Below, one piece after another: positions 29,880 through 41,138 of a stretch of DNA of 64,000 nt; position 1 is the first letter of the stretch; each line of letters begins with the position of its first letter. The translations under genes and the position numbers were made by a program. The DNA comes from Mesostigma viride (lineage: Eukaryota; Streptophyta; Mesostigmatophyceae; Mesostigmatales; Mesostigmataceae), in NCBI GenBank assembly GCA_009746045.1, contig RPFO01000276.1, forward strand, positions 3,710,193-3,774,192, given 5' to 3'. The notes under the pieces were generated by a model. It worked only from the letters and a program-made list of their open reading frames with translations, made no database searches and was not told the DNA's origin.

Positions 29880-32800
29880 ATGGGGAGAGCCTGGCAAACC
29901 CAGGCTGTCAATGGCTTATCCCCAATACATCACCTCTCTTCCAATACTAGCTCGGAAGGGAAAACGTACGCCGAGGACGGCGACGAGGATGCAACACGGA
30001 AAGTACAGCCAGTGAACCGGTTTGTGGTGGTGAAAACGCGGATATTCCTCTTGTTCATGATTAGTGCGGCCGTCATCATCTCTGCGATCGTGACGTGGAA
30101 CCTGAGCTTAAGAACCACCAATGACGCATTCGACGAGATGTCGGACATACTTCGAAACGAAACTGTCGGGAGTTCAGCGTCTAAAGTGACGGTATGCACA
30201 CGTTCTTTGCAGTGATGCAGTCAGCCATGTTGTGTGGGGATTTGTTGAGGGTCCTCTGGTCTATTGTTGTGTAATAGCTCCCCCCCCCCCCCCCCCGCCC
30301 CCCAAGGGCTTTTCAGTCATTACGCTTGTCGCAGTTATGCCCTTCTAGCTGATTCCTGATCAACGCACATTCCAATTGCACGCGCTGGGCATGGCCTTAT
30401 GTCCATTGGCCCGGACATGCTCGCGCTCGTCGCCCTTTGCCGTTACCAATCGGCTCTGGAAAGCCGATCTGATGTGCCTGCTCTGAAGTGCCTCGCGAAG
30501 GCACATGTTTCACCAATCGTCAACGATCCCCCCCTTTTATCCCATGTCCACAAGAGTCCATGTTTATCATTACACAACCCAACGGTCCCTTGTTCCCCCA
30601 CTACCCCTTGCCCTTCTGCTTCACCTTACCCTTACCCCCCAGCGCTCCCCCCCCCCCCCCCGTTCCCCTCCTTCCCCCCCGCATTCCTCTTCCTTTCCCT
30701 CTCCACCTCCTTCCTTTCCCGCCGGCCTGTTCCCCGCCTCCCTCCCCCCCCCCCCCGTTCCCCTCCTTCCCCCCCCGCATTCCTCTTCCTTTCCCTCTCC
30801 ACCTCCTTCCTTTCCCGCCGGCCTGTTCCCCGCCTGCCTTGCCCCCTGCCCCCTTCCTGCCCTGCCCCCTCCCCCCCCTGCCCGTCCCCCCGTCCCCCTC
30901 CGCAGGACGTCCTAAACTCGCTCTCCCTCGGCTCCTTCTCCGTGTTCAAGTGCCTGGAGACGCTGCCCGCGTTCACCGACGAGGTGCTGGCCTCCACCGC
31001 GCTGACCTGCATGTGGGGCACGGCTGCGGGGGACGGCAGCGCGCGCGTGGTCTACGTGCTCACGCCCGACGACACCATGTGCATGTACCGCCGGTGGGGG
31101 CCCGAGGCCCAAATGCTCAACGCGTCCATCATCGTGGCCATCCCCGCCCCCCTGGACGACCCCTCCGCGCTCGTGTATGTGTACCTGCCGGATAACGTCA
31201 CGGGGCGGCCGCTGTTGGACGGTCCCATGGTCAAGATCTGCACGCAGGGGCGGTGCCCCCCGGGGCCTGATGCCAGCCTGTACTCCCCTGTCCCAATGCC
31301 GCCTGTCAAGGAGCTGCCCGCGTGGAGCTTGGGGCAGCAGCTGGCGCATGGGGAGTCCCGACTGTGGGCCAGCATGGGTGAGTACCGACGAGCGGGGACG
31401 CATTGGTTTGGAGCTGCACATGGGGATCACATCGGGTGCAAATGGGCATAAATGGCAGTATACGTTCGGGCATGTGAAGGCCGTACTGGGTATACTGTCT
31501 GGGCATGCAAATGGTTTATAAACGGGCATGCACATGGCCCCCAGGCAAGCCCATGCTGGGCCATGCCATGCTAACCAGCCATCTGCCCGTCCCTACCCCA
31601 CCGCATGTGTCCGAACGTTGTCAAACGGGTGGGGCCATGGCTGCCCCGTGATGGTTCCGCTGCTAAGTCTTACTCACGCGCTCCAGCCACCAATTACTTG
31701 AACCGATGGCTTGCGCCACCCACGACCACCGCTGTCCACTCACGCCTCACTTGTGGGTGCGGTGCGGTCGCTCTATCGTTTCTGCCTGTCACGGACTTCT
31801 GATTTTGTGCCGCGGTAGACACATGGCATGCCCACATTGGTGGTGTGGTGGGTAAGTTCCCATGATAGTGATAAGTGACAAATATATCTTTAGCAATATG
31901 ATCATTCACTTATGGACTCGAATGCAATCATTAAATACCGTGCGCGCAGGCATCGGCGGCAACTGGCAGCCCACGATCAACGTTGTAAAGTCGCTGCGGG
32001 CGCCCGCGTCAGGCAACCTGACCGCCGTCACCGTGGTGGCCTACCAGGCCTCCGTCCTCAAGGAGTTCCTGAGCCAGCTGCTGGTGGTGTCGAGCATGGG
32101 CGGCGTGATTTTCATTACTGCGGGCGAGAGGCTGGATCTGATCTCGTCGACACATGGCGCGCTCGCGGCGCCCGTGGTGGCGGATGAAGGCACCGAGCGG
32201 ACGTTCCTCTCGGCCTTCGACTCAGACTTTGATGAGATCAGAATCGGATCGCGGTGAGTGATGCGAGAAGGAATGGAGCATGGGGAGGTGGGGAGGGTCG
32301 AAAGGATGAGCTGATAGTGAGGGTTGATAGCGTCTGTCGGGAAGGATGGCCACGGGGAGAAGGGGGGGGGAGGGGGGCGGGGGGGGCGGGGAAGATTTGC
32401 CTCATAGTGAGAGGGGGGGGGGGGAAGAATTTGTCGCCAGCAACGCCAAGGCTACTCGGTTATTGTAGTTGGTCAACCTGGATCTCTAGCCTGACTACGT
32501 CACGCAGTAGGGAGAGGGACAGTTGCTGAAGCGTGGCTTGATGCTAAGAGAGCTGTTATTGGTAGTTCAGGAAACGTGATCCGGATGTGAGCCCTGCCCT
32601 CGCCCGCCCCTCCCTCTCCCCGAGCGTGTGCATGGAATCGTGCTGTGTGGCCGTCCTTGAGTCCCGATGCCAGGCTGGGCCATTCATTCACTCACGCGGC
32701 ATGGGCTCAGTGTGGGGCCATCCAAGCCCACGGGCCTTGTCTAGCGCTGCTGGCATTGGCGGTTGTGGTTTGTCGAGTGGAGCTAGTTATTGGTGGCACT

Positions 32801-35800
32801 GGTAGAGGGGGCGCCATCCGGTTCCTGCTGAGTAGAGGGGGGCAGAATATGGGAGGTTATATGGGGTGCTTATGGCTGGACAGAGCGTGTGTACATGCGT
32901 CCGCTGCATGTGTAGGGGGGTGTTCGCTCATTCTATCAATCTAGTGGATGCATGACGCCGTCGCCTAACCATCATTGTACTGCCAAGTGTCACTACCATT
33001 GCATGTGACCGCCCCGTGCAGCCGCATGAACGCCACCTTTGGCGCCGCGCTGCAGACGCACGCGTGTGAGATCATCACAGACCTGCACCGAGGGGGGAGC
33101 CACTTTGTGACCAGCCAGCCGCTCGAGTACGGCGGGCTAACGCTTGTCACTTTCCTCATAGTCCCGGTGGGAGCGCTGCGGGGCAACATTGACGCCTCGC
33201 GCAACCGCTCGCTGTGGCTCAGCGTGATCGCGGTCACGTGCATATTCATCATCGGCGTGGTGGGCATATTCCTGTCCACCATGCTCATGAGCCGCACGTA
33301 CAAGCTGGTGGCGGAGCAGAACCAGGTGGGTGGGTGGGTGGGTGGGTGGGTGGGTGGGTGGGTGGGTGGGTGGGTGGGTGGGTGGGTGGGTGGGTGGGTG
33401 GGTGGGTGGGTGGGTGGGTGGGTGGGTGGGTGGGTGGGTGGGTGGGTCGGTGGGTCGGTGGGTCGGTGGGTCGGTGGGTCGGTGGGTCGGTGGGTCGGTG
33501 GGTCGGTGGGTCGGTGGGTCGGTGGGTCGGTGGGTCGGTGGGTCGGTGGGTCGGTGGGTCGGTGGGTCGGTGGGTCGGTGGGTCGGTGGGTCGGTGGGTC
33601 GGTGGGTCGGTGGGTCGGTGGGTCGGTGGGTCGGTGGGTCGGTGGGTCGGTGGGTCGGTGGGTCGGTGGGTCAGTGGGTCGGTGGGTCGGAGCATGCGCA
33701 TCTGTGCAGTTGGGGGGGGGGGGCGGGGTGAATGTGGGGGGAGGAGGAAGCACACACAGGTGTGGGTGCAGGACCAGGCACAGAAGAGATGCTGCAGGAC
33801 CCGGCAAATGGAGAAGTGGGTGGGTGGGTGGTAGCCAGGAGTGGGGACCCAGGGTGGGGCATGGGGGGGTGGGGGCAGGACCAGGTTGGGGATTCAGGCT
33901 TTGCGCCAGGCTTTGTGCTTGTGTGCCTGAGTCACCGTGCCAGCTTTGGCCGGTCTGTGGCCTGAGACCTCTAGCCCTGGCCATGATGGACAGGTGCCTG
34001 ACGGCTATTCCCCATGTGTGCCGCGTGACGAATTAACGTTTGTCTGTGCCCATCCCCCTCAGATGCTGCTGGAGAAGCTGCAGCAGCCGGCGGGGGCCAA
34101 CGGCAACGACTGGCCGCAGGTGGACATGGGCACGGCTGCGGAGAAGCTTCACGCGATGATCAAGTCCCTGCGAGGTGGCCGCGTGATCACAGCGTCGCAG
34201 GTGGCAGCGATGCAGGAGCTGATCGCCACCGACGACATGCACAAGCCTCAGTTCCTGCGCAACATGCAGGTGAGCGGCCGCGCCTTCAAAGCCGGACCTG
34301 CTGCTTGCTTGCTCCTATGTTCTTATTCCTGTCTGCTCAAAATGCAGGTCAGGCGCATGCCATAATCTATCGACTGTATATAGCTGCTGATTGTTTTTGC
34401 TGTGTGATTGTCTGTTCCTCCGCAGCATGCAGGTGAGCTTCAGATTCCTTGAAGCTGTTCCTCACCGACTTTTTCCTACAGATTTTCAATGTTGCATTCG
34501 TCCTGTACAACATTCAAGTTCATCTGTGTGGCTTAGCTGGTTTTCGGCCGCTGAATGCACCAACCTCACTTCAGGCACTCTAATCCCGAGCCCATGATCT
34601 CCCCTCCCCACCCCACCCCACCCCACCCCCGTCACGGACCCATGCACACCATCTCTGTCACCGCCCACTAACCATGCAGGAGGCGCCAAGTGTCGCCGCC
34701 GAGATGGACAGAGAGACCGGCACGTGGCTGGCGAGCTTGACAGACCCCGGCGCCCCCAACCGACGCAAGCCCAGCCGGCGCTCATCTATCTCGGGCGCCA
34801 AGTCCCTCAAGAGCCTCCAGACGATGCGCTCGTCCGACTACTCTGCGTACGATGACTTCATGTCGGCGCAAGGGCTGGTCGCGATGCAGCCGGGCAACAA
34901 CCTGCAGAACGTGATGGACGTGACCTCCGAGGACGACGAGGAGGTGACGCGCCACTTGGCAGACCTGGACACTGCCACACAGCTGCTGGCCCCGCGCCGG
35001 CCGCGCCAGTCACTAGAGGACTATGAAGCCAGGAAAAAGGCCTTGTATGCGGCCGTGCTGGACCCTGCCCCCGCGGCGCTGCCCCAAGAAACGATGAAGT
35101 CCCTTTCTCAGGAGCTGCTTGCGCAGCTGGAGAAGATCGGGTCGTGGGAACTTGACACGCTGGCGTTATCGCAGGCGAGCGCGGGGCGGCCGATCCTGTT
35201 TGTGGGGTACCTGTCGCTGGCGAGCTCGGGACTGGTGAAGGAGTTCCGGTTGCCCAAGGACAAGCTCGTGCGCTTCCTGCTCGGGTTGGAACAGTGAGTG
35301 CTTGCGTCCCATTTGCGAGTAGTAGCGTGGGCAGCAGCACGCGTGGTGTGTCCAGGGACAAGCGCGTCGGATTGTTACGGGGAGTGTCCCACGCTGCCCG
35401 CGGTTTGGCTGTCACACACTCCCGCCCGACTTGCCCATCCATGTATGCAACCACATCCATCGGTGTATGCCTCTAGCCCAAGCATGTATCGTTACGTCTG
35501 TCAGTATCCACGTTGGTTTGTTCTCACATGTCTTCTCGTCTCCGTCACCATGCCTGCGGTCGCCCTTTCTCTCCCGTCCCCTCGGCCGCCACGGCACAGG
35601 GGCATGGACCCGGAGGCGCTCTACCACTCGGCGGCGCATATTGCCGACGTGACCGGCTGCCTTTTCCACCTGCTGACCGAGAGCGGCGTGAGCAAGCACC
35701 TGCGGCGCATCGACCAGCTAGCCGCCATCTGTGCGGCGCTCGTCCACGACTACAAACACCCGGGCGTGAGCAACGACTTTATCCAGAAGATGGGGGGCGA

Positions 35801-38589
35801 GTTGGCCATGCGATACAACGACCGGAGCGCACTCGAGGTGGGTGGCGGGTGACGGCATACACGCGGGATCGGGTGCTGTCTTATTTGATTGCGAACTTCA
35901 TGGCACACAGGAGGGGTGGGGTTCTGTCTTAGTTGTTGAATGTTGTGCCTGCATGTGTTTGTCATCGTGTGCGTGCTCGCACTTTCCACTGTGGGCAATG
36001 TGTTCATGCTGCCTACGTCTTAGCTAAGATAGAAATTGCCAATAACTGCTATCAGGGGCATGGCTCGGCTCTTCCATTCTAGCGAGACGTTACTGATGCC
36101 TTAACTATGGAAAGGTTGCCTAAAACTGCAACTATGGACATTCGTGTCACGAACAACAGAAACTTGCGCGCACAATTCCCCCATGGGCGAGGCGTTCCCC
36201 ATTCACCTTGACCATGTCCTTACTAATATGTAAGCTGCTGTATACACGGTGAATGAACGATGCACAGAACTTCCACCTGAGCGAGGCATTCTCGCTGCTG
36301 ACCAACAAGGAATGCCACTTCCTCAAGCATATGGGGACCATGGCGTACGCAGAGATCCGGCACATCATGATCGAGGTAGGCACCCAAATTGATGCTTGGT
36401 GAAGCAATGCGAGTTTATTTATATAGTTTTTGTGGGTGGGTGGGGGGGGGGGGGGGGGGGTGTGTGGGGGGGGGATGCTTGCTCGTCTCTTTCGTATTTC
36501 ACTGTCATTTTTCCTTTGATTGCTTCCTGGACCCTCTTCCTGTGTAGAGGGATGCAAGCATTGCCACGCATCCTGACCTGTCATGGCGTCCCATCTCGGT
36601 GGCTCCCTTATGCTTCCGCGCCCCTCGTACGCCCCCCGTTCCCTGTTGGTCGCTGCCTCGACGGCCTGTCCTCGTTGTCCCCATGCGGCAGATGGTTCTG
36701 GCGACGGACCTCAAGCGCCACTTTGCGCTGCTGGACAAGTTCAAGACGCGGCTGCTCACCCTGTCGGAGAAGCCGTGGGACAGTGAGAGCGAGAGCGACC
36801 GGCTGCTGCTTCTGCGCATGGCCATCAAGGTGTCCGACCTGGGGTGAGTCACGAGGGGGGGAGCTAACAACATGGGGATAAGTGTGCCCGGCCGCAAGGG
36901 GCCAACCAAGGTGTCTGACCTGGGTATGTGGTGGCTGGCGGGCCACAGCAGCAGCACCAACAACATCAGCATCGGCGGAACCGCACACTGCGTCCATGGG
37001 TGGCCAGTCCGAGGATCGCACCTCTGACATGCATGACAGTGAACACATGAGTGTTACAGTGAACGTGTGGGAGCTTGTGACAGGGATGACTGTGCATAGT
37101 TGTCAAGGTGGATGGCCAGTCTAGTGGACCGTTCGGTTGGCACCTGTGTGCGCATTCTCTGCTTATGCGCTAGCCCAGCACTTTTCCAATGCGTGAGCCA
37201 TTGCCCAACTCCATGCTTTTTGCATGATTTTGCCTTGGTTGCTTGCAGGCACACGTGCAAGGCGCTCCCGCTGCACCAGCAGTGGACAGCGCTGATCGTG
37301 GAGGAGTTTTACACGCAGGGCGACGCGGAGAGGGCAGCACAAGTGGACATCTCTCCTTTCATGGACCGCACCAACAACTGTGTGCCCAAGGCCCAGGTAG
37401 GCGTCGCTGTATCGCCTTATTGTTGCTGCTGTAAATAGTCAACCTGGCAATCTCACCCCTTTCATATACCTCACTAACACCTGCATGCCTAAGGCCCAGG
37501 TAGGGGTCGCGTAATGAAGTTGATGTTTGCGAACCAGCTGGGCAGGGTGGGTTATGCCGGCCCCGTTGCTGTTGTGGGCATATCTTTTGGCTCAACAGAT
37601 GCTTGCGTACCTGTCTTTCCACGCAGCCAGTTGGCCACAGTCTGTGCTAGCGTGGCCTTTCCCGGAATGCTTCTCTGTATCCTGAGGTTGGCAGGCCGCG
37701 GGCTGCACTGGCGCATCTCTGCCACCCGGGCAATGGTTGAGTCGGCTGCCTTGGGTCTCACATTTTCTGTTCGGCATCTCCCCCCCCCTGTTCGCTTGCC
37801 CGGTTCACCTGGTATCGTGCAGCACGGTTTCTTCCACTTCGTGGTGCTACCCCTCATGGATGTCTGGGTCAAGGTGAGCGTCCTGGAGCAGGGACGGGAA
37901 GCGGGGGAGGAGGCAGGGGTAGGGGTAGGGGTGATGGGGGCGAAGGTAGGGGGCAGAGCAGGCATGGGCATGGCATGGCATGGCATGCGCCAGCGTTGGT
38001 CAGTGTCACTTCCTTGGTTCATTCAAACGTCCTTGTCTCTCCCAGTAGAATATGTGGCGCACCTGTCGGTAGTGCATCAACACTTGTAGGAGAATGCGTA
38101 GGCGTCGCCAGCCGCTGTGTTTCCTTCGCCCTCTGCTCCACATGCCGCGTCTGGTCATGATACCGTTGCTTCTTGAGATGCTGATTTCAAAGTGCCGGCT
38201 TCGATGCATAGGTTTATTGCTCAGTTCTGGGATTGTCAATGTGCGTATCGAAAATCATCTGCCCGTGATTGTTTGCATGGGATGGCTTCTCTGCCGGGAT
38301 CCCTCTAGGGTCCCCTCTCATTACCCACAGAGTCGTGTGGTATAACGTGATATACCACTTTGTATACTGCCTGACTAGTACACAGCACAGGCCTAGACAA
38401 GGCTCCCGATGCCTATCTGTTCCAAGGGTCGCCGAGATGTCTGAAACTGGCGTTGTGTGGCACGTGCCCTGTTTGTCCCGACGACAGGCCTTCCCCAAGT
38501 CCGCGCCGCTACTGGCGAACCTGATGGCAAATGCGGAGTACTGGAAGAATGAACAAAAAAGGATGACCCTTGACATACACACACAGTAG
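29880..38589 (+). CDS. Receptor-like 3',5'-cyclic-nucleotide phosphodiesterase, 12 exons
   Basis: Would hydrolyse cAMP and/or cGMP at a membrane. Exons: 29880-30191, 30906-31377, 31950-32253, 33022-33325, 34063-34269, 34680-35293, 35600-35837, 36268-36375, 36692-36843, 37249-37396, 37823-37873, 38488-38589. All have GT/AG borders and compatible phases (total 3,012 nt, 1,003 residues). Residues 1-54 are cytosolic; TM1 is about 55-77 (IFLLFMISAAVIISAI). A ~340-residue outer domain resembles a Cache sensor. TM2 is about 425-452 (SLWLSVIAVTCIFIIGVVG). A Ser-rich linker and the PDE domain follow. Catalytic residues present: H747 (YHSAAHIADV), H751, H787/D788 (HDYKHPGVSN), D902 (KVSDLG), and Q953 in AQHGFF. 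YNDRSALENFHL and EEFYTQGDAE also match the family. Substrate preference cannot be read. Confidence 0.92.
30655..30832 (+). repeat. Tandem C-rich duplication before exon 2 of the phosphodiesterase
   Basis: Two ~95-bp copies (CGTTCCCCTCCTTCC... to ...GGCCTGTTCCCCGCC) make a very long pyrimidine tract ending at the acceptor CGCAG at 30901-30905. Confidence 0.85.
33326..33690 (+). repeat. (GGGT)n / (GGTGGGTC)n array starting at a splice donor
   Basis: Begins at the first base of intron 4 (CAG|GTGGGTGGG). First about 29 tetramers of GGGT, then about 30 octamers of GGTGGGTC. Every unit contains a donor-like GGTGGGT. Open frames through it (WVGGWVGG, RPTDPPTH) are artefacts. Confidence 0.95.
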
Positions 38590-39164
38590 CCCCACGGGGG
38601 CATCTTTGAAGCAGGGACTTTTTGTATTGTTGTGAGTCCCTTGCATCATCGATGCGGTTTTTGACCCCTTTCGCACATTGCAAGGAAACATCGCAGTCGT
38701 ACCTGATGGTAACGAGGCCTCCGGGACATGTCTTTACCCTGGAGGATTCTTTTGTGCAGCTGGAAGCTTGGCCATATCTAGCTGATGTCAGCAGCTTGTG
38801 GCATCATGTTGAACTATGGCCCTGGGCATATGGTAGGTCTCCTTGATATGGTAGGTTTTCTCGTCCATGCATCACCACCCTGTCAGCATACAACTGGAAT
38901 AGACCATGTAGGTTAGTAATAGTTGCGTAGCTGTAGTGTATCTCGACTGTGGCGCTAAAAGCGACGCCTTCCATGGGCAGCCTTTGGGTAAGACATCTTG
39001 CATCGTGGTACCATAGTTACACTCGGCAGCAAGATTTTGTACTATATCAGTACCATCACCGTTGTGTCGATAAATTTTTAGGATTATTATACCCCTTCTG
39101 CTGCTTCGAACTTAATCCGACGTAAATTACTGACCATCAAGTAGATCAATGTAAGAATGCACAG
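38590..39164. other. Downstream of the phosphodiesterase; 3' UTR expected
   Basis: No second gene seen. TGTAA, the usual algal polyadenylation signal, occurs near 39149, but nothing shows it is the one used. Confidence 0.35.
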
Positions 39165-39500
39165 ATCGATCAGTTGCTGGCCGACCTTATCATGGTCCAA
39201 GCTCAGTTTGAACACCGTGTTTCCTCCATCTCTCTAGCTTGGATTGCCATGCATGACAAGAAGAGATGGCAGACCATTCATTGTCCAGCGCTTGTCCACA
39301 CGCCAGCCCCTGTACATGGGCAAGCCCCGCCCCAGGAGGAAGGAGCCGGCGCTTTACCGAGTAGAATAACTGGGATTTTTGTAGCTTAGATAATTAGATA
39401 TTTTAGTTATTTTTTTGCGGCTCCGTTCCCCCCCATGTACCATCAGCCATGGAACACATGCCACATGAACTCCCAACGGAGTCGTGTTATAATTTATTTT
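39165..39500 (+). mobile_element. LINE family B 3'-end fragment
   Basis: Reads LLADLIMVQAQFEHRV...AMHDKKRWQTI...HTPAPV, which aligns with the ORF2 C-terminus at 40203-40445. Then a 3' UTR, stem-loop 39463-39487 and a TTATAATTTATTTT tail. Diverged, no intact stop context; an old 5'-truncated copy. Confidence 0.75.
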
Positions 39501-39564
39501 GATTATATACATTAAACTATACCCTGCAATCCTACCGAGGACTTATGCCACGAGCCACGAGGTA

Positions 39565-40058
39565 GCCATGGCTGACGTCGGATCGACGGCGGAGCTCATA
39601 ACTCACATGTGTTTGGGCACCAAATTCGGCCGTGAATATCACAATCGCTTCGTCTTTCTAAGACGCACACGCTGATATATTTTCCCGAATTAAGCTGTTA
39701 CGCAATATTACGTCCAGCAAACGCAACTCGACGAATCGCAGTTTGGAGGCTGCGATCGATGAGCCAAGCAAATACGCCTGCAGCTTCGCCTCCCAGCCCC
39801 GCAGGCAACGGTGACCCCTAGTAGCCAAGCGTTAGTGGATCACTCGGCTCCTCCCGCGGCCTCGCCATCGGCATCGCCTGACCCCAAACGCATCCGCTCA
39901 TCCTTTCCACGCGAACCGCGTTTCAAGCCCTACTCCTTCCATGCCGACACTTTCGACTGGTAGGGCGTCCCCAACATCTACTGCTCCAATTTTGGTACTT
40001 TTGAAATTCCATGCCTGGAGCGCAAAGTTTTAAGTTTGCAATATATGTGCCGTTTGTA
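39565..40058 (+). mobile_element. LINE 5' end: 5' UTR and degenerate ORF1 start
   Basis: ATGGCTGACG...GACGGCGGAGCTCA, CCAAATTCGG and AGACGCACACGC occur in the same order as at the 5' end of the intact ORF1 element (50866 downward). The following frame (PDPKRIRSSFPREPRF...FDW, stop, ...LERKVL) parallels that ORF1 N-terminus (PEPKK...FEW...QERKLF). Interrupted by a stop and cut by the insertion at 40059. Confidence 0.6.
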
Positions 40059-40559
40059 AATTAAATTAAATTAAATTATAACATGTCTCCGTTGGGAGAT
40101 CATGTAGCACATATTCCAGGTTGGATGGGTGGTGTGGAGGAAGCCGCGTAATCGAACTAACCTAACTCTAAGCTATATCTAGTCTAGAAAAGCCTATCTA
40201 CGCTACTCATCAAAACGGCTCCTCCGTTTGGGGGGAGGCGGCTTGCCCACAGGGGCTGGCGTGTGCGCCTTGACAATCTTCTTCCACCGCGTCTTGTCTT
40301 GCATGGCAGTCCAAAGACGGGAGAGAGAGTGGATGCGGTACTCAAACTGGGCTGGGACCACTAGGTCGTCCAGCAACATCTGGGTATAGGTCATGGCATG
40401 TTTCCCTACCTTTTTAGGAATGTTCTTGGGGCCAGGCCAGGTCAAAATGTGCCGCCCCGGTTGGCCGAGCCGCTGGGGACCGGCCAGACCAAGGGCGGTG
40501 TCGACCTGGCTGGTGCGAGCAAGATGTCCTACAAATGCTATCCTACGCTGTCTAATCTC
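40059..40559 (-). mobile_element. LINE family B 3' fragment with 12-bp target duplication
   Basis: Flanked by GTGCCGTTTGTA at 40047-40058 and 40560-40571. From right to left it encodes VGHLARTSQVDTALGL...GRHILTWPGP...RSRFDE, stop at 40203 (the ORF2 C-terminus). A 3' UTR, stem-loop 40081-40105 and a (TTTAA)n tail follow. Very similar to the C-terminus of the ORF2 at 51589-53634. Confidence 0.88.
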
Positions 40560-40571
40560 GTGCCGTTTGTA

Positions 40572-41138
40572 GCTCTAGCTCTATAATAACCTGACCAACC
40601 CCGCATTCCTCAAAGTAGCACTTGTTGCCTATTCTCAAATGTTATGCGAATCACATGATTAGGATCTGCTTCACGATTGCTATTGCTCGAGATTCAATTA
40701 AGAATGATTGAGATCAATAAATGATGAACCAAATAAACCAAATTAGGCCACTTGACAAGTTCATGATCCATTTACATTGTACAATTAAGCGATTAATTAA
40801 TTCATAAATCATACATTACATGGGATACCCCCGTCGACGAGCTCGTGGTACGTACAATGAAACATTTGAGTTTGTAACATGTCTCCATGGATATATACAT
40901 GTATGCTGGACCTCGCGCATCTCAGCCCTCTAAGAAATGTTATTTGAACTCAGGTCTAGATCTAAATATATACATGATCTGGATAATATTATACACTTCC
41001 TTAAAAGAGCATGAATCGAGCTTTACAATTCAGGACAAGGAACTCGTTTGCAAATCACGGCTGAAAGGCAAGTGCTCACAACGAAGCACGTGCTCTCAAG
41101 GCTGTCCACCTCGTCCAACCAAGCCCGGGCGAGCTGGC
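40572..41138. other. AT-rich intergenic DNA
   Basis: No gene seen. A degenerate TAACATGTCTCC word near 40876 may be a remnant of another LINE tail. Confidence 0.35.

Noticed and set aside
32965-34036. Long frames of WVGG or PTDPPTH repeats on both strands
   Set aside because: Intron 4 of the phosphodiesterase, an array of GGGT/GGTGGGTC; coding stops at 33325.
40059-40571. 5' inversion (twin priming) of one LINE
   Set aside because: The tail lies between the two opposed parts and a 12-bp duplication encloses only the minus-strand piece, so it is a separate insertion.
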